DNA of 32,564 nucleotides from Blastococcus sp. CT_GayMR20 (GTDB lineage: Bacteria; Actinomycetota; Actinomycetes; Mycobacteriales; Geodermatophilaceae): NCBI RefSeq assembly GCF_004570345.1, contig NZ_SPQM01000051.1, forward strand, positions 1 through 32,564, read 5' to 3'. Made by a program: the position numbers and the translations under genes. Below the pieces are notes generated by a model, which did not search any database, was not told where the DNA came from, and saw only the letters and a list, made by a program, of their open reading frames with translations. The stretch's first letter is position 1. Each line of letters begins with the position of its first letter. Of the stretch, positions 9,224 to 18,006 are shown piece after piece.

Positions 9224-10129
9224 ATGGCGCGGATCGGCCTGGTGCTGCACCCCCGGCGGGACTGCTCGCCGGCGGTCAACCAGGTCCTGACGTGGACGTC
9301 GACCAACGAGGTGGAGCTGGTCGCGTCCGCCGACGACGTCACCCGCCTGGGCCTCGGCGGGCTGCACCCGGTGTCGGTGGAGGAGCTGGCCGGAACCTGC
9401 GACGGGATCATCGCCCTCGGCGGGGACGGCACCCTGTTGGGGGCGATGCGCCTGGTCGTGGACCGGCCGGTCCCGGTGCTCGGGGTCAACTTCGGCAACC
9501 TGGGGTTCCTGACCGAGGTCGAGGGGGCGGACCTCGACGCGGCTCTGGGCGCGCTGGCCGACGGGCGGGTGACCACCGACCTGCGCGAGTGCCTCGTGGT
9601 GCGGCACGGCGAGGGCGAGAGCATCGCCTTCAACGACGTCGTCCTGGCGCGCGTGCCGGGTGAGGGCATGGTCGAGGCGACGCTCTCGGTCGCCGGGCGC
9701 CGGTACGGGCACTACCGGTGCGACTCGCTCATCCTGGCCACGCCCATGGGATCCACCGCCTACAACTACGCGGCCGGAGGGCCGGTGGTGAGTCCCGGTG
9801 TCCAGGGCATCCTCGTGACCCCGTCGGCCCCGCTCAACGGGATCGCCCGCAGCCTCCTGCTCGGGCCCGGCGAGCCGCTGCGCCTCGAGCTGACCGACGG
9901 GCACCCCGCGGTCGAGCTGGACGGCGTCCTGACCGGACGGCTCGAGCCCGGTCGCGTGCTGGAGGTGGAGCTGCGGCCGGACGCAGGGCGGCTGGTCCGC
10001 ATCGAGGGCTCGCGGGCGGCCGACCGCAGCCGGGTCAAGCTGTCGCTGCTCGACCTGCCCCTGCTGCCGCAGGAACTGCTCGAGCTGGTCCCCGAGGGGC
10101 TGCGCCGGCGCCTCGCGGACGCCGACTGA
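9224..10129 (+). CDS. nadK: NAD kinase (NAD+ to NADP+)
   Basis: This enzyme phosphorylates NAD+ with ATP (or polyphosphate in some actinobacteria) to make NADP+. It has 301 residues. The diagnostic GGDGT is at 66-70, preceded by GIIAL. PVLGVNFGNLGFL follows at 84-96, FNDVV near 136, and TPMGSTAYNYAAGGPVVSP at ~173-191. The family's usual order of motifs is therefore intact. ATG 9224 lies 5 bases after the flavoprotein stop, so the two are probably co-transcribed. It is not next to tlyA/recN, where the main actinobacterial nadK usually sits. The sequence also looks divergent from that type, so it may be a second copy. Confidence 0.93.
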   Translation: MARIGLVLHPRRDCSPAVNQVLTWTSTNEVELVASADDVTRLGLGGLHPVSVEELAGTCDGIIALGGDGTLLGAMRLVVDRPVPVLGVNFGNLGFLTEVEGADLDAALGALADGRVTTDLRECLVVRHGEGESIAFNDVVLARVPGEGMVEATLSVAGRRYGHYRCDSLILATPMGSTAYNYAAGGPVVSPGVQGILVTPSAPLNGIARSLLLGPGEPLRLELTDGHPAVELDGVLTGRLEPGRVLEVELRPDAGRLVRIEGSRAADRSRVKLSLLDLPLLPQELLELVPEGLRRRLADAD

Positions 10130-10143
10130 GGCGCAACGTCCCG

Positions 10144-10929
10144 TCAGGGCAGCGGGAACGGAGCGTCGCTCGGAGCCGGCAGGGCGCCCGCCGTCGTCGC
10201 CGTGACCGTCATGGTGCGGAACTGCGCGACGCCGCCGAACAGGGAGAGGAACGCGGTGTCCGCGGCGTCCCGTCCGGAGCAGATCCGCAACAGCGAGCTC
10301 GTGGGTGCCAGCCGCGTCGAGTCGACCACGCACCAGGTGCCGTCGATGTCGGCCTCGACCACCGCGTGGAAGTCCATCGGCGAGAGCCCGGGGGCGTAGA
10401 CCGCGACCAGCCGCGCCGGGATCTCCAGCGACCGCAGCAGCGTGATCGTCAGGTGCGCGTAGTCGCGGCAGACGCCCTGGCCGGCCAGGAGCGTGTCGAT
10501 GGCGGTGTCGACCGGCCGGCTCGCCCCGGAGGTGTAGATCAGCCGGCGGTGGACCCAGTCGGCCACCGCGGGCACGAGTTCGGTCCGCGGCAGGTTCCGG
10601 TCGAACTCGGTGCTCGCGAAGCCCTCGAGCTGGTCGGACGGGCAGTAGCGGCTGGGCCGCAGCGCCTCCGCCCACTCGGCGGGGGTCACGCTGCGCGGAG
10701 CGCCACCGGTCCCGGCCGAGGCGCTGTAGGTGACCGTGGTGTCGCCGGGCTCGAGCTGCAGACGGTGCACGCGGGCGCCGGCGACGTCGATCTCCTCGGG
10801 CTCCACCGGGCTCCCGCCCGACAGCACGGTCAGCTGCTCCGACGACGGATCGGCCACGGCGACCTGGAGCAGCGCGGTCGCCGGCTCCGGAGAGGTCATG
10901 GTGAGGGTGGCGGCGACGTCGATGCGCAT
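10144..10929 (-). CDS. Transglutaminase-like cysteine protease family protein
   Basis: This protein has 261 residues. The N-terminal ~90 residues form a beta-rich domain (RIDVAATLTMTS onward), as in bacterial transglutaminase N-domain proteins. The catalytic core carries the expected triad: Cys154 in GQGVCRDYAHL, His188 in DFHAVVEA and Asp203 in VVDSTRLAP. There is no signal peptide, so it is probably cytoplasmic. Family members act as proteases or amide-bond enzymes, but few have known substrates. It converges with nadK, leaving 14 bases between their stops. The start ATG 10929 (MRIDV) follows no strong ribosome-binding site. The fold is secure and the biological role is not. Confidence 0.9.
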   Translation of the reverse strand: MRIDVAATLTMTSPEPATALLQVAVADPSSEQLTVLSGGSPVEPEEIDVAGARVHRLQLEPGDTTVTYSASAGTGGAPRSVTPAEWAEALRPSRYCPSDQLEGFASTEFDRNLPRTELVPAVADWVHRRLIYTSGASRPVDTAIDTLLAGQGVCRDYAHLTITLLRSLEIPARLVAVYAPGLSPMDFHAVVEADIDGTWCVVDSTRLAPTSSLLRICSGRDAADTAFLSLFGGVAQFRTMTVTATTAGALPAPSDAPFPLP

Positions 10930-11000
10930 GCGGCCATCGTGGCGTCTGCGCAGGTCGCCCGCCCTGTGTGCTCCCTCACCCCGGCCGGCGGAGGGCTTGC

Positions 11001-12986
11001 TCAGTCCTCGTCCGGGTTCTCGCCGATCTCCTCCAGCAGCTCACTGGTGAGCGCGAACTCGCCGGTGAGGTAGCCGGTGTCGTGGTCGCGCGGCTCGTCG
11101 TCCTGAATCAGGAGCGGCCGCTGCGGCGCGGTCTCGTCGTTGGCCGACCGAGGCGAGGGCACCGCCGGGGGCTCCATCTCGTCCGGCAGCAGCTCGCCGG
11201 CGACGATCTCGACGGGCGCGTCGATCATCTCGCCGAGCATCACCTCGGTGGGGCTGGGCAGGGGAGCGGGACGGCCGAAGGCGTAGCCCTGCGCCATGGC
11301 GCAGCCGTGGTCGAGCAGCCACGCCGCCTGGTCGAGGTCCTCGATGCCCTCGGCGATCACCTGCAGGCCCATGCCGCGCCCGAGCTGGAGCAGGCCCTGC
11401 ACGAGGGCCGCGGTCGCCGGCTCGGTGACGACGTCGGCGACGAAGGACCGGTCGATCTTGACGGTGTGGATGGGCAGCCGGTGCAGGGCCGTGATGGCCG
11501 AGTACCCGGTGCCGAAGTCGTCGAGCGCGAGCGTGACGCCCGCGTCGGTGACGACGGCCACGGAGTGCAGCGTGGCCTCGGCGGCGAACAGCGCCGTCGA
11601 CTCGGTGATCTCCAGCTCCAGGCGAGCGGGGTCGAGGCCCGAGTGCGCGAGCGCGTCCGCGACGAGCTCGCTGAAGCCCTCCTCGGCGAGGTGCCGGGCG
11701 GAGATGTTGACGTGGACGCGCAGATCCTCGGGCCAGGCGGCGGCGTCGGTGCAGGCGCGGTGCAGCACCCACGCGCCGAGCTTGGACGTGAGCCGGTTGT
11801 CCTCGGCGGCGGAGAGGAAGGCCGCCGGCGGCAGCAGGCCACGGGTGGGGTGCTCCCACCGGACGAGCGCCTCGTAGCCGAGCAGCTGCTCGTCGGCCAG
11901 GTGGACGATCGGCTGGTAGAAGAGCCGCAGCTCCTCGTTCTCCAGTGCGTGCTTGAGGTCGGTCTCGAGCTGGAGGGCGTCGACGTCGTCCCGGCTGAGG
12001 GCGCCCTCGTGCACCTCGATGCGGGCCCGGCTGCCGTCGGCCTTGGCGCGGGTCAGCGCGCTCTGCGCCTGCCGGAGCAGGTCGTCGGGGGTCATGTCGG
12101 ACCCGAGGGTCAGGCCGACGCTGGCCGACAGGGTGATCTCGCGGTCGTGGACGAGGAACGGCTCGTCGAGAACGCTGAGCAGCCGGTCGGCGAGCGCGCG
12201 CAGGCCGTCGAGGTCCTCGACGTCCTCGGCGACGACCAGGAACTCGTCGGCACCGAGGCGGACGGCGGTGTCCTCGACCCGCGTGCTCCAGCGCAACCGG
12301 TCGGCGACCTGGCTGAGCAGCATGTCGCCGGCCTCGTGGCCGAGGGCCTCGTTGACCGCCTTGAAGCGGTCGATGTTCAGGTGCACGAGGCCGACCTGCA
12401 GCCCACGACGGCGGGAGAGCGCCACCGCGTGGCGCAGCCGGTCGGTCAGCGCGCGGCGGTTGGGCAGCCCGGTCAGCGGATCGGTGAAGGCCCGGCGGAC
12501 CAGGTCCTCCTCCGCGCGGCGGCGGTCGGTGACGTCCACCAGCGAGAGGACGACGAACTGCGCGTCGCCGTTGTTGTGCCGGACGACCTCGTGCGACTGG
12601 ACCGCCCACAGCTCGGTGCCGTCGGAGCGGCGCAGCCGGCGCTCGCCGTCGAGCAGGAGGTTCGCGTCCATGTGCGGCTCGCCCGGGCCGGGGACGAGGC
12701 CGAGGTCGCCCACCGGCGGGTCGTCGGGGTGGGCGAGCAGGTCGATGTGCCGGCCCGCGAGCTCGTCGGCCGTCCGCCCGGTCAGCGCGCACATCATCGG
12801 GTTGGCGACCAGCACGTGACCCTCGAGGTCGACGAGCGCCTTCGGGATGGGGGCGGCGAGGAACAGGGCCTGGAAGAGCTGACCGCGGTCGGCGAGCAGG
12901 GTGTCGATCGCCCGCATGCGGTGACCTGCGGGGCCGGCGGGCGGCACCTCTGAGGCGGGAAGGCTCACCTCCACAGGGTCACGCAT
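11001..12986 (-). CDS. PAS-GGDEF-EAL cyclic-di-GMP signalling protein
   Basis: This 661-residue cytoplasmic protein (from ATG 12986) has a PAS sensor at ~40-150, a GGDEF-type domain at ~165-325 and an EAL domain at ~340-580. The diguanylate cyclase signature reads G245-A-D-E-F rather than GGDEF, so synthesis may be weak or absent. The EAL residues are all present: Glu in YEALVRWEHP, Asn in HVNIS, Glu in EITES, the Asp pair in LALDDFGTGYS, Lys in VKIDRSF, Glu in AEGIED, and Gln in QGYAFGRP. It should therefore hydrolyse cyclic-di-GMP. Possible starts are GTG 13040, ATG 12986 and ATG 12917. The last has the best upstream AGGTCACC and begins just before the PAS domain, so the N terminus is uncertain. 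Confidence 0.92.
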   Translation of the reverse strand: MRDPVEVSLPASEVPPAGPAGHRMRAIDTLLADRGQLFQALFLAAPIPKALVDLEGHVLVANPMMCALTGRTADELAGRHIDLLAHPDDPPVGDLGLVPGPGEPHMDANLLLDGERRLRRSDGTELWAVQSHEVVRHNNGDAQFVVLSLVDVTDRRRAEEDLVRRAFTDPLTGLPNRRALTDRLRHAVALSRRRGLQVGLVHLNIDRFKAVNEALGHEAGDMLLSQVADRLRWSTRVEDTAVRLGADEFLVVAEDVEDLDGLRALADRLLSVLDEPFLVHDREITLSASVGLTLGSDMTPDDLLRQAQSALTRAKADGSRARIEVHEGALSRDDVDALQLETDLKHALENEELRLFYQPIVHLADEQLLGYEALVRWEHPTRGLLPPAAFLSAAEDNRLTSKLGAWVLHRACTDAAAWPEDLRVHVNISARHLAEEGFSELVADALAHSGLDPARLELEITESTALFAAEATLHSVAVVTDAGVTLALDDFGTGYSAITALHRLPIHTVKIDRSFVADVVTEPATAALVQGLLQLGRGMGLQVIAEGIEDLDQAAWLLDHGCAMAQGYAFGRPAPLPSPTEVMLGEMIDAPVEIVAGELLPDEMEPPAVPSPRSANDETAPQRPLLIQDDEPRDHDTGYLTGEFALTSELLEEIGENPDED

Positions 12987-13306
12987 CGGAGGCGGGAAGT
13001 GACGGAACCTGGCTACGGAGAGTCGTGATCGTGCCGTCACGGTGCGTTAGTTCGCCGCTGCTCATGGGCGTGATGTGCCAACCGACGGGGACCGGCCCGT
13101 CACATTGCCACCGTCCCCTGGTTCACTGCGGCGTGCCGTCGCGGCGAGGTCTCGAGGTGCGAGGTCGACCGTCGGCCCTCGGGCGCGTTCGTGCTACTCC
13201 TCGGAGGATGGCAACGGAGCGGTGCAGGAGCTCCCTCCGCGGGCGTCACCGGGAACAGCGGGACCGCCGGCAGCGCTCTCGTCCACACGGACGAGAGGTG
13301 AGTGCG
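12987..13306. other. 320-base gap without a confident gene
   Basis: This gap lies between divergent genes and must hold promoters for both. Three copies of CGAGGT occur at 13145-13150, 13153-13158 and 13160-13165. Small frames exist (an in-frame ATG at 13208 and a 28-codon minus-strand frame starting MSSGELTH), but neither has a well-placed ribosome-binding site or protein-like composition. I see no riboswitch I can name. Confidence 0.5.
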
Positions 13307-14347
13307 GTGGAGAAGAAGATCGGGTTCCTGTCCTTCGGGCACTGGCAGCCCATCCCAGGGTCGCAGGTGCGCACCGGCCGGGACGCCCTGGTGCAGAGCG
13401 TGGAGCTGGCGGTGGCCGCCGAGGAGCTCGGGGTGGACGGCGCCTTCGTGCGGGTGCACCACTTCGCGCGTCAGCTCGCCTCGCCGTTCCCGTTGTTGTC
13501 GGCCATGGCGGTGCGGACCCACCGCATCGAGATCGGCACCGGCGTCATCGACATGCGCTACGAGAACCCGCTGTACATGGCCGAGGAGGCCGCCGCCGTC
13601 GACCTGCTCAGCGACGGCCGGCTGCAGCTCGGCGTCAGCCGGGGATCGCCGGAGACGGCGCTGCGCGGCTCGGAGGCGTTCGGCTACGTCCCGCCGGAAG
13701 GCAGCACCGACGCCGACCTGGCCCGCGACAAGACGGCCCTGTTCCTCGCCGCGGTGGCCGGACAGACGGTGGTCGACGCCGACCCGCGGATGACCGGTGG
13801 GACGCGCGGCCGGCTGGCGATCCAGCCGCAGTCGCCCGGGCTCGCCGATCGGATCTGGTGGGGGTCGGGCACCCGCGCCACGGGGGAGTGGACGGCGCAG
13901 CAGGGGATGAACCTGATGAGCTCGACGCTCCTGGTCGAGGACACCGGGGTGCCCTTCGACCAGCTGCAGGCCGAGCAGATCGCCCGCTACCGGACGGCGT
14001 GGGCCGAGGCCGGCTGGGAGCGGGAGCCGCGGATCTCGGTGAGCCGCAGCGTGCTGCCGATCGTGAGCGACGAGGACCGGGCCTACTTCGGGAGTGAGCG
14101 GTCGAGCGAGGACCAGGTCGGCATCCTCGAGGGCGTGCGGGCCCGCTTCGGCAAGAGCTACGTCGGCGAGCCCGACCAGCTGGCCGAGGAGCTCGCCAAG
14201 GACGTCGCGGTTCAGGAGGCCGACACGCTGCTCATCACGGTGCCGAACATGCTGGGCGTGGACTACAACGCCCGGCTGCTGGAGAACATCACGACGCACG
14301 TCGCCCCGGCGATCGGCTGGGTGCACCCGGACCAGCGCGCCGCCTGA
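13307..14347 (+). CDS. LLM-class (luciferase-like) flavin-dependent monooxygenase
   Basis: This TIM-barrel flavoprotein of the bacterial luciferase family has 346 residues from GTG 13307 (VEKKIGFLSFGHW). Family features are ELGVDGAFVRVHHF near residue 43, the strand HRIEIGTGVIDMRYENP, and the segment LYMAEEAAAVDLLSDGRLQLGVSRGSP. Such enzymes use FMNH2 or F420 with oxygen or another acceptor. Since fbiC is present in the window, F420 is possible but not shown. GTG 13307 has GAGAGG about 8 bases before it; GTG 13298, 9 bases earlier, is the alternative. It diverges from the cyclic-di-GMP gene and converges with nadC, with 11 bases between stops. The substrate is unknown. Confidence 0.88.
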   Translation: MEKKIGFLSFGHWQPIPGSQVRTGRDALVQSVELAVAAEELGVDGAFVRVHHFARQLASPFPLLSAMAVRTHRIEIGTGVIDMRYENPLYMAEEAAAVDLLSDGRLQLGVSRGSPETALRGSEAFGYVPPEGSTDADLARDKTALFLAAVAGQTVVDADPRMTGGTRGRLAIQPQSPGLADRIWWGSGTRATGEWTAQQGMNLMSSTLLVEDTGVPFDQLQAEQIARYRTAWAEAGWEREPRISVSRSVLPIVSDEDRAYFGSERSSEDQVGILEGVRARFGKSYVGEPDQLAEELAKDVAVQEADTLLITVPNMLGVDYNARLLENITTHVAPAIGWVHPDQRAA

Positions 14348-14358
14348 CCCGGGAGCGG

Positions 14359-15258
14359 TCAGGCGCGCAGGTCCAGGCCCAGGTCGAGCACGGGCGCGCT
14401 GTGCGTGAGCGCGCCGACAGCCAGGTAGTCGACCCCCGTCGCGGCGACCTCGCGGGCGTGGTCGAGCGTCAGGCCGCCGCTGGCCTCGAGCCGGCAGCCG
14501 GTCCCGCGGGCGAGGTCCACCGCGGCGACGGTGTCGGCGAGGGAGAAGTTGTCCAGCAGCACGAGCTCCACGCCGGCCGCGATCGCCTCGCGCACCTGGT
14601 CGAGCGTGTCGCACTCGACCTCCAGCGGCACGGTCGGCGCGGAGCGGCGGACCGCCTCCACGGCTGCGGTGATGCCGCCGGCGGCGGCGACGTGGTTGTC
14701 CTTGATCAGGGCGGCGTCGCCCAGCGCCATGCGGTGGTTGGCACCGCCACCGCAGCGGACGGCGTACTTCTCCAGCGCGCGCAGACCCGGCGTGGTCTTG
14801 CGGGTGTCGCGGATCGCGGCCGCCGTACCCACCACGGCGTCCACCCAGTGCCGGGTCAGGGTGGCGATGCCGGAGAGGTGCCCGATCAGGTTGAGGGCAG
14901 TCCTCTCCGCGGTCAGCAGTGCGCGCGCCGGCCCCGCGACGGTGAGCACGGCCTCTCCCGGCCGGGCGGCGGTGCCGTCGGCGGCGAGCAGGTGGACGTC
15001 GATCTGCCCGCGGCCGACCAGGTCGAAGACCGCGGCGGCCACCGGAACCCCCGCGAGCACGCCCGGCGACCGCGGCACGATGTCGCCGGTGGCCTTGGCG
15101 AGAGCGGACACGGTGGAGTCCGTGGTCACATCGGGGCCGAGCGCGAGGTCCTCCTCCAGGGCCCGGCGCACCACCCGCTCCACCTCGGCGGGGTCCAGTC
15201 CGGCTGCTGACAGGGCCGCCGCGTGCGAGCGGTGCACGGCACCGAACGGGTCGCTCAT
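14359..15258 (-). CDS. nadC: Nicotinate-nucleotide pyrophosphorylase (quinolinate phosphoribosyltransferase)
   Basis: This is the third step of de novo NAD synthesis: quinolinate plus PRPP gives nicotinate mononucleotide, CO2 and pyrophosphate, in the cytoplasm. It has 299 residues starting MSDPFGAVHR. Family motifs include ALEEDLALGPDVTTDST near residue 33, ERTALNLIGHLSGIAT at 118-133, TRKTTPGLRALEKYAV at 152-167 and GGGANHRMALGDAALIKDNH at ~170-189. The barrel end has VELVLLDNF and EASGGL. ATG 15258 overlaps the nadB stop (ATGA), so it is coupled as the last gene of nadABC. Longer upstream readings lie in another frame of nadB. Confidence 0.97.
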   Translation of the reverse strand: MSDPFGAVHRSHAAALSAAGLDPAEVERVVRRALEEDLALGPDVTTDSTVSALAKATGDIVPRSPGVLAGVPVAAAVFDLVGRGQIDVHLLAADGTAARPGEAVLTVAGPARALLTAERTALNLIGHLSGIATLTRHWVDAVVGTAAAIRDTRKTTPGLRALEKYAVRCGGGANHRMALGDAALIKDNHVAAAGGITAAVEAVRRSAPTVPLEVECDTLDQVREAIAAGVELVLLDNFSLADTVAAVDLARGTGCRLEASGGLTLDHAREVAATGVDYLAVGALTHSAPVLDLGLDLRA

Positions 15259-16922
15259 GCCACGCCCCGGGCGCCGACGAGCGAACGGACCGGTTCGGTA
15301 CGGGTGTGCAGGTGTCCGGCGCCGTCGAGACGGTGCACCAGCCGGACCCGCCACTCCGGCCGGGTGAGCGGCTCGTCCGTGCGGCGGTGGCACCCGCGGC
15401 TCTCGGTCCGGGTCAGCGCCGCGGCGCAGAGGACCGTGGCCGCCGTGTGCAGCGCGGTCGTCTCGACCGCCGCGAGGTCGAGCGGCTGCTCGAGGCCCCG
15501 TCGTGGTGCGGTCGCGAGGACGCCGGCCAGCGTCGCGAGACCCGTCGCGTCCCGGAGCACTCCCGCGTGCCGGGATGCGCCCTCGGTGACGGCCCGCCGG
15601 GCGGTGGGATCGACGGCCCGGCCGACGGCGGGCTCGACCGCCTGGCCGGGAGCCGGCAGCTCGGTGGCGAGCAGTGCGGCGCACCGGCGGGCGGCCACGA
15701 GGCCCTCGGTGATCGAGTTCGACGCCAACCGGTTGGCCCCCTGGACGCCGGTGCAGGCGACCTCGCCGACGGCGTAGAGCCCGGGCACCGTCGTGCGGCC
15801 GTCGAGGTCGGCGACCACCCCGCCGCAGCTGTAGTGCGCGGCGGGCACGACGGGCACCGGCTCGCGGGTCAGGTCGTGACCCGCCTCCCGGCAGGCGCGG
15901 GCGATGCCGGGGAAGCGACGGGCGAGGTAGTCCGCGCCCAGGTGGGTGGCGTCGAGGTAGACGTGGTCGTCGCCCGTCGCGGCCAGGTGGGCGGCGATGG
16001 TCGCGGAGACGACGTCGCGCGGCGCGAGGTCGGCCAGCGGATGGGCGCCGGGCATGATCCGTCGTCCGTCGCGGTCGACCAGCACCGCGCCCTCGCCGCG
16101 CACGGCCTCCGACACCAGGGCCTGCTGTCCGGCGGCGCCGCGGCCGGTCCAGAGCACGGTGGGGTGGAACTGCACCATCTCGACGTCGGCGATCTCGGCG
16201 CCGGCGCGCAGCGCGAGGGCCAGCCCGTCACCGGTGGCGCCCTCGGGATTGCTGGTCGCGGCGTAGACCTGGCTGTAGCCCCCGGTGGCCAGCACGGTGG
16301 CCCGAGCGCGCAGGTCACCGGCGTCGGCGAGCGATCCGTCGTCCCGGATGCGCGCGAGCCGCAGCCCGACGACCCGGCCGTCGGCGGTGCGGAGCGCCTC
16401 GAGCGCCGCCGTGTGCTCGAGCACCTCGATGCCGCGGCCGCGCAGTGCCGCACCCAGGGTGCGGGTCACCTCGGCGCCGCTGGCGTCGCCACCGGCGTGC
16501 ACGATGCGATCGCGCGAGTGGCCGCCCTCACGGGTCAGGGCCGGCCGTCCGTCGGAGGCGAGATCGAGCCGGGCGCCCAGCGCCTGCAGCTGCGCGACGG
16601 CGTCCGGTGCCTCCTCGACGAGCGTCCGCACGGCCCCCTCGTCGCACAGGCCGGCGCCGGCGACGAGAGTGTCGCGGACGTGCAGCTCCGCGTCGTCGTC
16701 CGGCCCGAGCACCGCGGCCAGGCCACCCTGGGCCCACCGCGTGCTGCCGTCGCCGAGCGTGCCCTTGGTGACGAGCGTGACCGCCCGTCGGGCGTCGGCG
16801 AGGACGAGCGCGGTCAGCAGGCCGGCCGCGCCGCTGCCCACGACGACCACGTCGGTCGTGCGGGTCCAGCGGGCCGGGGGCAGCGGCAGCGCCGTCGCCA
16901 CACGGATCAGGCTCGCGCTCAC
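15255..16922 (-). CDS. nadB: L-aspartate oxidase
   Basis: This flavoenzyme makes iminoaspartate from L-aspartate for quinolinate synthase. It has 555 residues from GTG 16922. The FAD motif is VVVGSGAAGLL (residues ~26-36). GSTRWAQGGLAAV, typical of the aspartate oxidase / succinate dehydrogenase flavoprotein family, follows. Further matches are VHAGGDASGAE, ATGGYSQVYAATSNPEGATG, MVQFHPTVLW, and AAHYSCGGVVADLDGRT with GLYAVGEVACTGVQGANRLA. The C-terminal helical domain is present. The GTG comes one base after the nadA stop, and the nadA end supplies GAGTGAGG as ribosome-binding site. A frame extension to 17039 overlaps nadA and is not used. Confidence 0.97.
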   Translation of the reverse strand: MSASLIRVATALPLPPARWTRTTDVVVVGSGAAGLLTALVLADARRAVTLVTKGTLGDGSTRWAQGGLAAVLGPDDDAELHVRDTLVAGAGLCDEGAVRTLVEEAPDAVAQLQALGARLDLASDGRPALTREGGHSRDRIVHAGGDASGAEVTRTLGAALRGRGIEVLEHTAALEALRTADGRVVGLRLARIRDDGSLADAGDLRARATVLATGGYSQVYAATSNPEGATGDGLALALRAGAEIADVEMVQFHPTVLWTGRGAAGQQALVSEAVRGEGAVLVDRDGRRIMPGAHPLADLAPRDVVSATIAAHLAATGDDHVYLDATHLGADYLARRFPGIARACREAGHDLTREPVPVVPAAHYSCGGVVADLDGRTTVPGLYAVGEVACTGVQGANRLASNSITEGLVAARRCAALLATELPAPGQAVEPAVGRAVDPTARRAVTEGASRHAGVLRDATGLATLAGVLATAPRRGLEQPLDLAAVETTALHTAATVLCAAALTRTESRGCHRRTDEPLTRPEWRVRLVHRLDGAGHLHTRTEPVRSLVGARGVA

Positions 16923-16923
16923 C

Positions 16924-17937
16924 TCACTCGCCGACCGGGGACGGCGTGCCGATCGCGACCATCGCCTCGACGGCAGCCCGCGCGCGGGCGGCGATCCCGG
17001 GGTCGACGGTGACCTCGTCGCGGCCCTCGCGCAGCGCACGCAGCAGCTTCTCGGGCGTCGACATCTTCATGTAGGGGCAGGCCGCGCGGGAGTTCACCGG
17101 CTGGAAGTCGGTGACCGGGTTGGCCTGGCGCAGCTGGTGCAGCATGCCGATCTCCGTCGCGACGAGGACCCGCTTCGCCGTCGTCCGCCGGGCCTGGTCG
17201 AGCATCCCGCCGGTCGAGAGGACGTGGACCCGGTCGGTCGGCAGCTGGCCGTCCGACACCATCCACAGCGCACTCGTGGCGCAGCCGCACTCGGGGTGGA
17301 CCAGCAGTTCGGCGTCCGGTGCGTCCGTGACGCTCTGGCGCAGGTCGGTGGGGGAGATGCCGGCGTGCACGTGGCACTCGCCCATCCAGAGGCGCATGTT
17401 GGTGCGCCCCGTGACGCGCTGGACGTGCGCGCCGAGGAACTGGTCGGGGAGGAAGAGCACCTCGCGGTCGGCCGGGATCGACTCGACGACCTCGACGGCG
17501 TTGGAGGACGTGCAGCAGATGTCGGTCTCGGCCTTCACCCCGGCGGAGGTGTTGACGTAGGAGACGACGACGGCGCCGGGGTGCTCGGCCTTCCAGGCGC
17601 GCAGCTGGTCGGCGCTGATCGTGTCCGCCAGCGAGCATCCGGCGTCGGCGTCCGGGACGAGGACCGTCTTCTCCGGCGCGAGGATCTTCGCCGTCTCGGC
17701 CATGAAGTGGACGCCCGCGAAGACGATCGTCGAGGCGTCGCTGCCGGCCGCGAGCCGGGAGAGCGCGAGGGAGTCGCCCACGTGGTCGGCGACGTCCTGG
17801 ATCTCAGGTGCCTGGTAGTTGTGCGCCAGCAGGACGGCGTCCTTCTCGGCGGCCAGCTGCCGGACCTCGGCGCGCCAGGCCTCCCACTGGTCCGGCGACC
17901 AGTCGGCTGCGGTGCGGGCGGGCAGTGTTGCGGTCAC
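16924..17937 (-). CDS. nadA: Quinolinate synthase (4Fe-4S)
   Basis: This enzyme condenses iminoaspartate with dihydroxyacetone phosphate to give quinolinate, the committed step of de novo NAD synthesis. It has 337 residues. Three cluster-binding cysteines fit the family: Cys101 in [10 protein letters not shown], Cys217 in [10 protein letters not shown] and Cys287 in [10 protein letters not shown]. Other motifs are [21 protein letters not shown] at the N terminus, CHVHAGI near 188, and STGGM at 241. The GTG start at 17937 is preceded by a strong GGAGGT (17947-17942). It is the first gene of nadABC and lies opposite nrtR. A 21-base inverted repeat centred 31 bases upstream is the likely control site. 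Confidence 0.98.
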   Translation of the reverse strand: MTATLPARTAADWSPDQWEAWRAEVRQLAAEKDAVLLAHNYQAPEIQDVADHVGDSLALSRLAAGSDASTIVFAGVHFMAETAKILAPEKTVLVPDADAGCSLADTISADQLRAWKAEHPGAVVVSYVNTSAGVKAETDICCTSSNAVEVVESIPADREVLFLPDQFLGAHVQRVTGRTNMRLWMGECHVHAGISPTDLRQSVTDAPDAELLVHPECGCATSALWMVSDGQLPTDRVHVLSTGGMLDQARRTTAKRVLVATEIGMLHQLRQANPVTDFQPVNSRAACPYMKMSTPEKLLRALREGRDEVTVDPGIAARARAAVEAMVAIGTPSPVGE

Positions 17938-17957
17938 CGGTACCTCCGGAGGGGGAG

Positions 17958-17978
17958 TTTATTACTGTCAGTCGAAAA
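17958..17978. promoter_or_regulatory. Candidate NrtR operator in the nadA/nrtR gap
   Basis: This is an imperfect 21-base inverted repeat: TTT-N3-ACTG-T-CAGT-N3-AAA, centred on 17968. It is the most AT-rich stretch nearby, 31 bases before nadA and 39 before nrtR, and overlaps where both promoters should lie. NrtR regulators are known to bind ~21-base palindromes upstream of NAD genes. The assignment rests on symmetry and position only. Confidence 0.6.
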
Positions 17979-17993
17979 CCTCTGCGGCGAACG

Positions 17994-17999
17994 TACCAT
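17994..17999 (+). promoter_or_regulatory. Possible -10 element for leaderless nrtR transcript
   Basis: TACCAT fits the actinobacterial TAnnnT -10 pattern and ends 7 bases before the nrtR GTG at 18007. That gene has no visible ribosome-binding site, so transcription could begin at the start codon. The operator candidate would cover the -35 region. This is a short motif, so confidence is low. Confidence 0.35.
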
Positions 18000-18006
18000 T
18001 CCCGTC

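Noticed and set aside
10968..12953. 661-codon plus-strand frame
   Set aside because: Antisense shadow of the PAS-GGDEF-EAL gene, with no recognisable domain and a skewed composition.
13041..13300. Riboswitch or cysteine-type leader peptide before the luciferase-like gene
   Set aside because: I compared it mentally with SAM and cobalamin leaders and with Cys attenuator peptides. No consensus core was found.
13208..13306. Extended N terminus of the luciferase-like protein from ATG 13208
   Set aside because: It would add an Arg-rich, unstructured stretch unlike the family, and no properly spaced ribosome-binding site precedes it.
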